Shown here in pieces: positions 43,487 to 55,299 of a DNA stretch of 64,000 nt. Under the pieces are notes generated by a model. The model worked only from the letters and a program-made list of their open reading frames with translations, did not search any database and was not told where the DNA came from. The position numbers and the translations under genes are program-made. Numbering within the stretch: the stretch's first letter is position 1; every line of letters starts with the position of its first letter. Location: the NCBI GenBank assembly GCA_023014485.1, contig JAJOZX010000088.1, forward strand, positions 1,436,001 to 1,500,000, in the 5' to 3' direction. The stretch comes from Bathynomus jamesi (taxonomy: Eukaryota > Arthropoda > Malacostraca > Isopoda > Cirolanidae).

Positions 43487-44069
43487 TTTACGTCATGCAT
43501 TTTTTTCGTTATGAAATTATGTTTCTATAAACATCTTATCTACTCTATTTTTAAAAATATTAACAAGGTAAGCAAGTATGTGAGCGTGAGTAGTATGATG
43601 CAAAAATGTAGAGTGCAATGCAACTGCATGTAACATTATCAATAATTACAACATTGCATGCAACAAGAAGGATTAGACCCTCCAAAGAGGAGGGGGTTAT
43701 TCAACAAGGGGGGAGAGGGGGGTTATGCACGAAGGGAGAGAGTGGGTTATGCATGAAGCGAGGAGGGAGTTGGTAACCTAACCTAACAAGGGAGAGAGTG
43801 GGGGTTGAAGGGGTCCTGGCTAGACGGTCCAAAAAGGTGGGTAACCTAACCTAACAAGGGTAATAAAACACAAGAAGGAAAGAGAGGAGAGAAAGAGAAG
43901 ATATTTTTGCGGGCATGTCTCGGCGCATAATGGAGTCTTCACAAACCATCCTGGTCGGCTTTAGTGCCACAGCCAGTTGGCTTAGAAGTCAGCCAATCGT
44001 ATGGCGTAAGCGGCTGTCAAGCAGTTTGTTTAAAGGGACACAGCCAGAGAATACAGCTATTCGCCTTAG

Positions 44070-44123
<54 letters not shown>

Positions 44124-44448
44124 CTGTATCGTTTATAAATATACTCTTCATTTCCATTAATAGACATTTCTCTACATGGTGTAAAGGAGAAATAAAACAC
44201 AACTACATCGTTCCATCTATTTAATATGTATCATTCATGAAATACTTCGGTAAATATTATATACACTAGGTGCAAAACAGGAATAATACATACATGACTT
44301 ATTTAAATCATATATTTACATCAAACATAAAAATAACACGACCGGTAGAGAAGAATTGTATATAAATTAGGCGCAAAACAGGAATAATACAGCTAGTACA
44401 GAAGAATTCTATATAAAACAGTTATAAAATCAGAATACACAACACTTG

Positions 44449-44500
<52 letters not shown>

Positions 44501-44595
44501 GCATCAAAAAACGGGGAAATGGAAATACATGCTTTAAGGCCAGTTTCTACCACGCTTAAATAAAATAGTAAACTCACACGTAATCGAGTGCACAT
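43487..44595. other. Gene-free stretch with (CA)n, (TA)n, G-rich repeats
   Basis: 43675-43860 is G-rich with repeated GGGAGAGAGTGGG and GGTAACCTAACCTAACAAGG segments (twice, 43777 and 43841). (CA)n at 44070-44122. GCAAAACAGGAATAATACA is repeated at 44271 and 44371. (TA)n at 44453-44497. No gene. Confidence 0.6.
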
Positions 44596-45632
44596 TTACA
44601 TCTTCATTGCTTTGTATACACAATAAATGCAATTTAACATTAATTCACTACTCAAAGTATGCAGGTATCTATATTCAATATAAAGGGCTTTGAACTCGTT
44701 TAACACTATTTTCGTACCCACTTTACAATTGGGAATAAAACTATCACACTCTTTAAACATGGTTAGAATACAGTCAAAGGACGCACAAAGATGACATCAC
44801 TTGCTACAACATCACCATTAAATTTAAGTTTCTAACACTCTTTTCCAAACGTGCATTTAATCTTTCGTCGGAGACCTTTTCAACTGTCAAAGCTTCCTCA
44901 CATCTCATATCGGCAATTGAAATATGTTTCTAAATCATGCCGACAACTGCGACTTATATAAAGAAATAATTCTTCAAGGTGAACAATGAAGGTGAGATCA
45001 GCCCTGTACTTGATCTAGTCCTTTGCACCAAGTTCATGATATTCTGAAGAGTCTGTACCTTGTAAATACGTATCCAGTTCCAAACCATTCTCGCCTTGTT
45101 CGTCCCTAGACTTGGTAAAATCATTGAGCAGGGTGGTGTACGCGTATTCAAGCACCGTGTCAAAATAACGCATATCAGTAGCACGGGCGTCTAATATAGG
45201 TTTTACTTTACGGGAACCGACGACTTCATTCTGTCGAGAATGAAACGGTTTCGCGTGGGAATAAGGGTGTTATTTCAGCAGTATTCTTCCACATCAGCCG
45301 TATATCAACGCATGGTTGGCTTGTATCACGATTTATGCACAGCGTGCAAGTAATGGTGTATGAGGGTGCATCGCTAATCTGTTCTCTTTTTGTGCCTACA
45401 CCTACAGGTATTTTATAACCGCCCTCATCCTACTTCTCAACCACCACGAAGATTCTGTTCATCTCTTCAACACTCAAATACAGTAAATAACTGCGTTTAC
45501 CAGTATTTGATTGTTCACATTTCATTTCAAGTACATAATTAATACACTGGTATTACGTCCGAATACACGCACAGATTTCAACATGGATACGTCGTATAGT
45601 GCAATGAGGATACTGTTCAACGGAAGCGCCAT
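44596..45632 (-). pseudogene. Unrecognised about 345-codon intronless gene (gene 2)
   Basis: Minus strand ATG 45632 to TAA 44596, total 1037 nt. It can be followed across frames: MALPLNSILIALYDVSMLKS, RSYLLYLSVEEMNRIFVVV, GTKREQISDAPSYTITCTLC, QPCVDIRLMWKNTAEITPLF, KVKPILDARATDMRYFDTVL, LNDFTKSRDEQGENGLELD, MRCEEALTVEKVSDERLNAR, ASFDCILTMFKECDSFIPNC, HTLSSELMLNCIYCVYKAM. Several stops and frame changes break it. No intron is needed. Its ATG is only 3 nt after the stop of the neighbouring gene. I do not recognise it; compact spacing suggests a DNA virus or similar element. Confidence 0.5.
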
Positions 45633-46031
45633 CTTTTAATAGTTTTCTATTGATTCTGTGAGTGCTCTGAGGCAACTATGAGCCGGGTGGTGCGCTGTTT
45701 GACTCGTCGGGACCGTGCTGGGGCGGTTGGGGAGGTTGGAGGTGTATGGGTGGGTTTGTGTCACACGGGATGCGTCATGAACGCCGCCAAGCGTTAGTAA
45801 TGCAAATTTGTGTACGAGATTGTCCCAACATGAAAGATTCGATGCGCACTGGTACATGACTCCAGATTTGAAAAAATTTACTGGAGCACAGCTCTGAATT
45901 TACTTTTTTTCCCCTTACACCACTAGATAGGTTAATGATAGTAAACTCTTGAATTGACGACATACCAATTACAAATTGTTTTAGCTAAACATAATAATAC
46001 AATAATGTACAGTTTATAACTCACCTTAAGT

Positions 46032-48584
46032 TTATTTATTCATTGCAGCAGCAACAGTGGACGATGTTAGACCTTGCATGTAGGCATTTGTTGTGAATTT
46101 ACCGCCATGTATTCTTGGCCACTGATCAATGGCTTTCTGTGTGATCATTACAGCAGATCTAGTGCCTGGAGCTGGACCCTCCTTCACAATTCTGCACAGC
46201 TTAGTCAAATGAGATGGCTTAATGGATCCTTTGTGTTCAACAATGTAACCAAGAATGGAGAATGTCCCTTCAGCTGGTGCTTCACTCCAGGCAGTTGATC
46301 CATCTTTATCAAAATGCTTTAATCTCTCTGTGATTCCTTTCCACAGCTGTTCTATATATTCTGTCAGCCAATTTATCACTGAGTCTTTTGTAAAACTACT
46401 TTCAGATCTGGTTCTGGATGGTCTAGCAACTTCAGCAACCTGGTAGTAATCAGAACGTTTCTTGATGTATTTGTAAACTTCATTTAGGATGTAATCCTCA
46501 GCTGTTAGCTCCTTTTGCTGCCCTGTGGTATCGTGCTTAAATTCAGAAACTACATCATTTGCATTTCCTCCATTAGCTAATTTGGAAATTGTTTCCATCA
46601 CTCTTAACATAACAGTTTTCCCTCCTTTATAAAATATATTTTCTACAAATTCTGCACTAACTGTGGTTTTTTGAGCTACTTGCAACATAATCTTTGTTAC
46701 ATAGGAAATCAATACATAGAACTTGGCACTAATTTCTTTCTCTTGTGGATGATCAAAAAACACACAATTTTCCACAAATCTGTCAAATTGATCAAATTCG
46801 TAATTAACCATGCGAGTATCAGATTTGAGTTTTGGTCTCTTAAAACCAATGATATTGTCAAGAACCATATTGGTATAGTCAAGGCATGATCTCAGATTTG
46901 AAGAGTGATTCTGAATAAAGTCTAAAAGCTCACTTAGTTTACAAATTTTCTTCAATGCATCAACGTGGGTTCTGTTCACAAGATGCATTAAGTCCCATCG
47001 AAATTTGAAATTTTCTCCAAACAACTTTTTCATTTCATTTTTAAATGGCTCGTTGTCCTTACAAAAAGCCCCATCTCCAACCATTCCAGATACCTTGGAT
47101 TTAATTGCTTCTTCAGATAGTTTCAAGTGATTAGGAGACTTCAACACATCAAAAATTTCATTGGCCAAATAAACTCCTGATTTGCTGCGTACTAAATTTA
47201 TCCCAGCAAGTTTTACAGTCTTATCTTCTTCACTCATAACTAATACAACTAGCATGCTTAATCCCAAAATTGTTCCAATGTCAGCTGTTATTGTTACTGA
47301 AGTTTGTTCTAAGAACCACTTTACAGTTTGTTCTTTAAGTTGATTATCTAATAGCTCACAAATTGTCTCGCACGCATGTGTGCTATGATTCAAATTTCCA
47401 ACCTCACAACCTGACCTAAGTAATACAGCTAGAAGTACTGGATATAAAGCCCATGCAGTGTTTGTTTTCATTATGTAGTATAAGATGTTGCCACATAAGT
47501 CTTCTATGCGTTTAGTAGTGTTCCGAGAAGATGTTTTCATCACTTCATAAACAGCAGCTCTTTGATGATGCTGAAGTTTAATTAAATGTCTCTTCAGGTG
47601 GGTTTTCAGATTTCTAAACTATCTCTCTTGATTTTCTCCTTGTTTGCATACATAGGTTAAATCTTTAACATTGAAGTAACCTTTTATGTTAGAATGTTTG
47701 TCTGAAGCACATGCTTTGGGGTCTGTGCAAGCTATGCAATATAATGTAAACATTTTATCATCAGAAGCATCATCAATATCTTCTTGATTATCATCATCTT
47801 CATCCTCAACAGCTATATCTACATCAGGCATATTAGTGTCACTATTTGCAATGTTTTCCATTATATCACTTGGTACTGAAAATGAATCATCAGCATGCCC
47901 TAGATCCTTCTTTTCCACCAATTTGAATGTAGATTTGATCAAATCATTGTTCAGGATTTCTTGTATTGATTTACACTTGCTTAAATGGGCTATGGAAATG
48001 TCAAATTTGTTGCTTTTTGCTTTATTAGATTTGGATGCAACACTTGAACTTGAAGGCATATTTTGATTCTTCTCTTTATTAACCACAACAGCTTGGTGAG
48101 TTTCTTTTGTTAGGCGCAAAATTGCATTCAATGTCTTCTGGATTTGGGAATTTTCAAATTCCTCTAAAGCAGTTTTGTTAGTCTGATGCGCAGATTCCTC
48201 ACTTACCTTTTGTTTCTTAGGTGGAGGAGAAGCACTTTCTTCAGTCTGTGAAACATCTAGTGAAAAAGTTTCATTTTCTAGATTAGCAGTTGATGAAGTT
48301 GGTTCATTTTTCTGAGGTCTAGCACTAGCACATTTTGTGAACAAACTAAATGACTGCTTTGCCGTATCTCTTTGCTGCACTTCATCCTGGTATTTCTTTA
48401 CTGCAATATCTAAGCTGTGGGCCCAAACTCTGGGACCTCTTGTATTGTAACAAATATTTTTTTTGGAATTAAAATGTTCCTCCCAGTTTTGCTTCTTTGA
48501 ATATTTGTTCTTGCATTGACCACAAAAGTAACCCCTTTTAACACCCTCACTTTTCTCTCCAACTTCATCAATATTAGGATTCAT
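46032..48584 (-). pseudogene. hAT transposase, one in-frame stop
   Basis: A single frame of 850 codons from ATG 48584 to 46032 is broken only by TAG at 47621-47619. N-terminus: YFCGQCKNKYSKKQNWEEHF, a zinc-finger-like C-x2-C, then Ser/Lys-rich and acidic linkers (EDEDDDNQEDIDDASDD). Core: VTITADIGTILGLSML with a first Asp, SGMVGDGAFCKDNEPFKNEM with a second, RWDLMHLVNRTHVDALKK, and near the end AEGTFSILGYIVEH, matching the hAT C-terminal block. A splice acceptor-like TTTTTTCAG lies 18 nt before the ATG, so a 5' untranslated exon is likely. The best preserved long transposase here. Confidence 0.8.
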
Positions 48585-48603
48585 TATTGATTATTGACTA
48601 CCT

Positions 48604-48760
48604 GAAAAAATACAAAATAAGTAAAAGTTAGTAAATATAGTATGGTAAAAGTGAGTAAAAGTAAGTAAATATAGTACAATGAAAGTAGGTAAAAGTAAGT
48701 GCTTTAAACTAAGTAAAAGTAGGTAAGTTAAAGTAAGTAAAAGTAAGTTTAAACTTAACT
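48604..48760. repeat. Imperfect AAGTAAGTAAA-type tandem repeat
   Basis: Units such as AGTAAAAGTAAGTAAATATAGTA and AAAGTAGGTAAAAGTAAGT are repeated within the hAT element upstream of its gene. A-rich, non-coding, perhaps transposase-binding or simple sequence growth. Confidence 0.6.
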
Positions 48761-49931
48761 AAACTTTTCAATTCTAGAGTCATGGTGGATTACTTAAAAC
48801 CGCACAAGTAATTATCTGGCCAATTTATCAAACCTGGCCGAGATCAATGGAACATAGTCCAATCCTGATAATTTTATATTAAAAAAATATACGTTTTAAT
48901 AAAATTTTAATTATCAAAACATTGAAGCTTAACAAAAAATAAAAATAATTGTTAAATATGGAATTACCAACTAAACTTAAAATAACTAAATTTGTAATTT
49001 AAAAAAATTGGTTTGTACAAGAACGTATACGCAAAAAAATTGCATAATGTCTAGCGGATGAACAAAACCCAAACCCAAATTTACTTTTTCTCATGGTCAA
49101 ATTTACTGGAGCAATGCTCCCAAGATCCCAGGAATCTGGAGTCATGCACTGGTAAATCATCCGAATATTTGAAACTATAACCAATTATACTGGGTAGGTG
49201 TTTATAGAATTTTTCCATCTGCGACACATGAAGTAATATCGGTTTTAATGTTTTATCATACACTTCATGGAATGCGCACCATACATGTTATACAACTTTC
49301 AGAGGTAATTGTAGTCACCATTTTACCTTCTCAAATAAGAGCTATGCAAATTTAAAATTTATTAACTCTGGCGATCTATTTGAAAGAAACATGTGTCCCT
49401 ACTTATCCTTTTTGTTAGACAAACGATACTCGTCCCTAAATTCTACTAAAAATTCGCATGGACCTTGTTACACTTTCGCTGCGCAACTCATCATGATATA
49501 CAATTATACATGGATGTAGTGGTAGAAATATTTTAAACTGTCCATAATCACAAGATTTACATTCACCGCCCCAGTGTATGCGCACTCGGTGTGATGTATC
49601 ATGGTATAATATTTCCTGTCACACCAATCATGAACAAGGTTCACAACTCAGATCCTTTGTTTCTCTTCTGCAAGCGTTGATTCTTTCACTTCACGATATA
49701 TGTGTTCTTTAACACAGTATAGTCCTACAACATATTCCATTACATCGTTTGAACAGCGAAATCCCGCAATGCTCTCACCAAAATATTCATAGAGTTTTTG
49801 GACGGTTTGCTCCTTATGTTTCGTACGATTTAATGTGGCCTTAAAGGTTTCAAAGGAGGGATGACTAGAAATTCTTTGTGTTCGCCACATCTGTAGACTT
49901 TAGCGGGGAACACTTCACGAATGTAAGGCAT

Positions 49932-50134
49932 GTAATATCATCGGTCGCCATCGTTATTTTTCGTTTACGCGAACAGGTAAACAGGTAAACGATACATCTG
50001 AGAACCAGGGCTTTCTGGGGTCAACTGAGCACGCAAGGAGGAGATATATCCCGCCAACTGGATTAGTAGTCGGAATCACGTGATACTATTGATTGGTGTG
50101 CACCATGCAGTGGGCGGTGCTTTGATTTTTTCTT

Positions 50135-50188
<54 letters not shown>

Positions 50189-50661
50189 GCACAAAGGAGA
50201 AAATGAAACGCCGGCTGAAACATAATTTATTTTAAATATTCTTAATAAATAGAACAAATAAATAACGTGTAAAATTTCGTCAACAAGTAAATAGACACTT
50301 ATACAAACAATATATTTATATTACAAATATTCATGCCTCACAGTATCCAAAGGGAACAATGTTGTAGGTGCCAGGCACCTGGTATCGTTTCCTGTATGTT
50401 ACGACCAGAGGTGGAAAGAATAGCAAAATTTTGTAACTGGAGGAGTACGAGTACGAATACAAGTACAGACTTTTTGGAGTAAACGAGTACGAGTACGATT
50501 ACAACGATTTCAGATTACCTTGAGTACGAGTACAACGTTTTCCAGTGCTTTACCTGGTGCTTGCATGAGCAAAGCTTATTCGTTATGATACCATATGAAC
50601 ACAGTACAATGGAAAATGATAAAATGGACACGAAAGAAACAAAATGTATTTGCTTTACTGT

Positions 50662-50717
<56 letters not shown>

Positions 50718-50957
50718 ACATATTTATATAACATATACTTATAAATTTATGAGCAATGTCAATTATCTTCAACATCTTTTGTAAGATGTTTTATATTCCA
50801 TTAACAAAACTGCTTTCTTATAAAAATAAATAAAAACTAAAAATATACATACATACCTTGTAAAACTCAGATGTATATACCGGGTGTCCCATTTGAAATG
50901 AAACAACTTTGAAACTCTGTAATTTTTAAGGTATTAATGTGAGAATGTTGAAACTGG
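49932..50957. other. Gene-free stretch; promoter-like motifs then microsatellites
   Basis: 49940-50110 on the minus strand holds ACACCAATCAATAG (a CCAAT box), the E-box CACGTG (50077-50082) and GATATATCTCC, placed upstream of unidentified gene 1, so it may be its promoter. (CA)n at 50140-50188. Around 50405-50520 GAGGTGGAAAG with repeated GAGTACGAGTAC looks like one end of a hAT element. (TA)n at 50665-50714. TATACCGGGTGTCCCATTTG at 50876 resembles a mariner end without a partner. Confidence 0.45.
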
Positions 50958-51277
50958 TTCTAGGACAGTTCATACCAGGATAGCTCATACCAAGACAACT
51001 TATACCCAGACAACTCATACCCGGACAACTCATACCTAGGACAACTCATACCTAGGACAACTCATACCTAGGACAACTCATACATAGGACCAGAAAAAAA
51101 ATGAAAAATTAATGAAAACATTTATTTTGTAAAATTAAAAATTAAATTTAAACATTTAGAATTCATGCAAGTTATTAATGAAAACATTTTGAAATGAAAA
51201 CATTTATTTTTAAAATTAATGAAAATATTTATTTTGTAAAATTAAAAATTAAATTTAAACATTTAAATTCATGCAAG

Positions 51278-51324
<47 letters not shown>

Positions 51325-51792
51325 CAGTTAGGTTCATTGAATGCCCGGTTAGGTCAACTGAATACCCGGTTGGGTGCATTGAATGCCCAGTTAGGTCAAC
51401 TGTACGCCCTTGACGATTGGTTAGGTTTAGTCGTGATATTTTCGTTAAAACTAACGAAACTATCATGACTAAACCTAACCAATCGTCAAGGGCGTACAGT
51501 TGACCTAACCGGGCATTCAAATTTTATCCTATGTAAATAATGGTTCTCTATTTATTATATGTTTGCAATAAATAATACATTTGTTGTTATTGTTTTCCTA
51601 CCTTATTTTGGTTAATTTGCAGAGTTTAAACTTTAGGGGTGGATATAGATGAAAAGATCAACATTGGGGTGGTAATTGATGAAGAGAGTATGAGTTGTCC
51701 TAGGTATGAGTTGTCCTAGGTATGAGTTGTCCGGGTCTGAGTTGTCCGGTATAAGTTGTCCGGGTATGTGTTGTCCTGGTATGAGCTGTCCG
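50958..51792. mobile_element. Foldback-like structure with minisatellite arms
   Basis: Left arm 50958-51087: repeats of CTCATACCTAGGACAA. Right arm 51689-51792: repeats of the inverse complement TATGAGTTGTCCTAGG. Between the arms are a doubled AT-rich block (GAAAATATTTATTTTGTAAA-like, 51113-51180 and 51225-51282), (TA)n (51281-51320), four 21-bp units ending GCCCGGTTAGGTCAACT (51322-51400) and a long palindrome (51381-51518). The right arm abuts polymerase sequence of Polinton copy B, whose remainder is missing. Non-coding. Confidence 0.75.
51381..51518. repeat. Inverted repeat, 67-bp arms, 4-nt spacer
   Basis: Arms 51381-51447 and 51452-51518 pair with about four mismatches. The inner 40 bp (TTGACGATTGGTTAGGTTTA then GTCGTGATATTTTCGTTA) is the same unit as in the 26.0-kb palindrome, but joined at the other end. 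Confidence 0.9.
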
Positions 51793-54588
51793 GTCACGAT
51801 TACCAACATGCACGATCTCCATTACTTCTTTATCAACGGCATTGGCGTAATCCCACACTTCGCTGTAACTTTGAGCAGATGGACGTTCCCCTTGTCTGTA
51901 TTCTGGGAAAATTTCCCCAAGGGCTATTTAGACACAACTTTGCACTAAAGCGCTTGCCAGGGTTCTGAACAATTTAGCCCCGTTCAAGTTGTATCCCTTC
52001 ACGATCACGGTAGCGTTGAATATACGCCGATTTTTTTCATTGTCAGTCTCAACTCCTCGGGGGTATCCTGATGCTTCTACCATATTCTTCAAAAAAGTAT
52101 TTATATACGGTGTGAAAAGGTTGGATAGCTTCTGAAACCTCCACACTTCATAAATCTTCAGTATTCTGTATCCGTGACGAATGGCTAGGGACAGCTCAGG
52201 ACTTGTATAAACGCCTCTGATCTTACTCTTGTTGGTTGTATGATTACAGTCCCCATTGTTCTCCTCTGCGCACTTCACACACAGTGGAAACATGAGTTTA
52301 TGATCTGTAGCAACGGGCAAGACTGGCATCCATAAGTCGCGAAGGGGGAGCACATCTACGAAAGAAAGACCAAAGTAGTTCTCGTTCAAATTAGGCAGGA
52401 CGGGACCCACGAGTTTTTCAGGTGCGCCAACGGGGTACGGATTGTTCTTCATCACGTAAGGATATAATGAGCAGAAATCGTAGTAATGGATCTTCATCCC
52501 TTTCGTGGCTGGAAAGAATAGTTTAAAGGGGTTTGTGAGTCCTCCAAACAAACTATCGCCGCATTTGAGGGCTTAGCCAATTTACAAGGTGTAAATAAGA
52601 GTGTCTTTAAACTGAACATTTCCTCTTCTCTGCATCTGTATAAGCTTGTTTCCTCTTTTCAATGGATCACCTGTAAATATCTCTGAGGACTTCTGTTTAA
52701 GCAGCTCCTTTATAAAGGATTTGTTTATCAAATTTTGCAGCGTTATGGGCAAGAATAAACAGTCGTTTTTTTTAACTGGTCCGCTAGCTTGACAACATAG
52801 TCCACGAAACATTCATACATTCGTCGCAGATGGTCTGACTTACAAATAAATGCGGGATAACCTCTTTTGTTTCAGGGTTTTTGTAAGTCTCTATTTCGTA
52901 GTATACAGTTATACAAGGCTTATTTTAGGCTTAGCAACTTTCATATAGCAAACATATTTTATACCATCCGCCTTATATTTTTCATAACATGTAGAACAAT
53001 AAATTTCATCACATCTATGCCAGAACTCGCCGCTATCATTCAACGTATGAAACATACCACACTCGCAAGTCCTCATTTTCCTACACGTCCCATTTGATTT
53101 ATGGAACCAAAAACAGGTATTATTGAAAAACGTCCGCATACATTACACTCCCTCTTCTCAGCTTCGTTTAACCGACTTTCGCATCTGGGATTTTACACTG
53201 GCTGCAAACCATGTGGCAATCTTTACAATGTTTCAACACATCATTCGTAAACTCGAGACAACCCTTACCCAAATCGTGATGTCTTCCATATTTTCGGCTC
53301 TCATCATAACTAGCGTAAAGAGCCCTTGTATTGCGAATGGGGAGGTATGTTGTCCTCGACAAATCTAAAATTAGTAGATACTTTGTACGTTCTCTCATAC
53401 CGCTTTTAAAAGCATATACTGTACAGTCCTACGACGATCATCCAATCCAAATACAACTATACGCACATCCATTTCCTGCTCTACCCTTCTCAACTCTTCA
53501 GGCCCCATATCACAATCAAATTCAAGCCTGCAGTTTGTAGCCTATTTACGTGCACACTGCACAACCGTCGGCAACCAAATATTATAGGCGGCTGTATTTA
53601 GTACAGTAAAGATATGAGCCAAGACTATTGCTATAAATCCGCAACCGCGATCGAGATTTGTGTTGTTTCTGAATATTTGATAACTGTCAAAGTTAAGAGT
53701 GTAAGGTGTAGCCGTATGTCCCGCAACAAAGAAAACGTGGTCTATATCTATCGTGAAGTTGTACATATTAAATTCGGTACTGCTTTGAGAGGCCTGCATT
53801 ATGCGCCCCAAAATTTACTCTACATCTACGGCAACCTGACGTCTGTAGGGTACTACTACCCAAAAACCGTCTCTTTCTCCATCATCTGACCCGAATCCGA
53901 AGAACAGCCTCGTTCTGGCTTCACGCCCCTCACTGCTCTGAAGGGCAAACTCCATAATACGCTCAACTACGCTCCGCAGTCCGTGTTGAAAACCGTTGCT
54001 ATAAATGGCTCGCGGGTCGACCCTGACTACGTACCGGTTTCTAGTCAGTGTTGGGGTGGTGGTGACGTTACGCACCAGCTCGAATGATATGCTACTATCT
54101 ACAGATTGAGGTGTTGCTGTCGATGAGGAGGGCAAAGTGGGTGTTGGTATTGAATAGGAATAAGTGGGTACAGTTTTATTTGTAGAAGGAGCTACTGTAG
54201 GGGTTGTACCGTAAGACTTAGAGGGTTGAGGTTCTATTACATTTGCAGAACTTACTGTGGGTCTAACGGCTGACGTACTCGTGGAGAGTTTTACACGCTT
54301 TACACCTGACGTGGAAGGTGTTTCAACAATGGAATTGTTATCATGCACCCGCTTTCTTTCCAAATTCACGAGTGAGGGTGCTACGGCTGTCACTGCTGAG
54401 GGTTCCGGACTCCTAGTGGGTGTGATGGAACAGTCTGCAGCCTCAACAACAACTATACTGTCGGTGCTATAAGGAATGTCCCAAATGTCCCATCGTAGGA
54501 TATCTGTGATGTTCACGGTGGGTACATGATGCTGGTACAGTACCCCACCTTCGTCATCATTCAAGGTTCTGGGGAAGAAGAAAAACAA
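51793..54588 (-). pseudogene. Polinton DNA polymerase B, truncated and frameshifted
   Basis: Read leftwards: Ser/Thr/Pro-rich tail and start of the conserved part (54588-53815), RGCGFIAIVLAHIFTV (about 53640), Cys pairs (KGC, CKDC, CSQC near 53250; CSTC near 52990), exonuclease motif I as YYEIETYKNPE (about 52905; copy A has Asp in place of the first Glu), motif II region LAHNAAKFD in a shifted frame, GDPLKRGNKLIQMQ (52660), then the palm with HYYDFCSLYPYVMKNNPYP (52475; motif A), NKSKIRGVYTSPELSLAI, and in a shifted frame AKLCLNSPWGNFP (about 51950-51905; motif B region). It stops at the repeat boundary, so the final Asp motif and thumb are missing. Confidence 0.85.
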
Positions 54589-54668
54589 GACTGTAGAATA
54601 TGAGGAGCCTCACTTAAAATTTTATTATATTTTGTAAATGTTCCACTTAAGAGTATAACGTGTTAGAG

Positions 54669-55299
54669 ATGGATTCTGTAGAAAAATTCAGGTTCACAAG
54701 CCCTTCTACATGCATTATATCCTGTCCTGTCCTACAGGCTGTGGCAAAACCATGTTTATGCTTAAAATCATTAAAGATAGGCATGAGTTGTTCTCAAACT
54801 CTGTCCATAAAGTTATATGGTGCTACTTGACATACAAGCCGTATTCAACGAATACCATAATATTTTGTTTCACAAAGGTGTTTATAATGTTAGTTCTATA
54901 AAAGGTAAAAAGCACACTATTATTGTAATTGACGATCTCATGTTAGAAATGGATAAAACGTTTGCCGAGACATTTACAGTATTCTCCCACCATCTTAACA
55001 TAAGCGTATTCTTCATCAATCAGAATCTATTTTTCAAAAATAGATACATGCGCGATGTATCGCTAAACATAAAATACCTAGTCTTATTGGCTCAGCGTCG
55101 AGATGTATCACAATTTGGGATATTAGCCAGCCAAATGTTCCCGAATCAGCGTAAAGAGTTTTTGGACGTTTATAAAGAAGCTACAAGCCAGCGTCACGGA
55201 TAATTGGTTTGTGACCTTCACCCGTGGAACACAGTTAGCGTGCTTCTAAGAACGAATATATTCCCAAACGAGGCTGAAACGGTGTATATCGCAGAATGA
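54669..55299 (+). pseudogene. Polinton packaging ATPase, frameshifted
   Basis: ATG 54669 opens MDSVEKFRFTSPSTC. A duplicated CCTGT (54723-54732) shifts the frame just before the Walker A motif CPTGCGKT. After a further change the Walker B strand TIIVIDDLMLEMDKT follows (about 54925), then NISVFFINQNLFFKN and LLAQRRDVSQFG. A TAA (55201-55203) cuts the last 30 codons (LRTNIFPNEAETVYIAE). The stop overlaps the next ATG. Confidence 0.85.

Larger units (their letters stand above)
45850..49151 (-). mobile_element. Nearly intact 3.3-kb hAT element
   Basis: Inverted ends: left GGTACATGACTCCAGATTTG and, complemented from the right, AGTGCATGACTCCAGATTCC, followed on both sides by TTACTGGAGCA/TTGCTCCAGTAAATTT-type palindromic text and AATTTACTTTTT. 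It holds one long transposase gene with a single stop. No clean 8-bp duplication was found, so one flank may have been altered. Inserted in unidentified gene 1. Confidence 0.75.
45636..49931 (-). pseudogene. Unrecognised gene split by a hAT element (gene 1)
   Basis: The 5' part (49931-49152) opens MPYIREVFPAKVYRCGEHKE, then in other frames KEQTVQKLYEYFGESIAGF, DVMEYVVGLYCVKEHIYRE, VVNLVHDWCDRKYYTMIHH, AYTGAVNVNLVIMDSLKYF, FLVEFRDEYRLSNKKDK, FHEVYDKTLKPILLHVSQM and SIIGYSFKYSDDLP. A 3.3-kb hAT element (45850-49151) interrupts. The 3' part (45849-45636) reads CASNLSCWDNLVHKFALLTL, GGVHDASRVTQTHPYTSNLP and ends SIENY. About six stops lie in the 5' part. Not recognised. Intronless and abutting gene 2. 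Confidence 0.45.

Noticed and set aside
43675..43870. Possible CRISPR-like or regular spaced repeats
   Set aside because: Repeats are G-rich, irregular and without spacers of even length; a eukaryotic minisatellite is more likely.
50405..50520. hAT-like end with GAGGTGGAAAG and repeated GAGTACGAGTAC
   Set aside because: Only one end seen; no inverse partner or duplication could be identified.
50876..50957. Mariner-like left end TATACCGGGTGTCCCATTTG
   Set aside because: No partner end with matching inverted repeat was found, so it was not called as an element.
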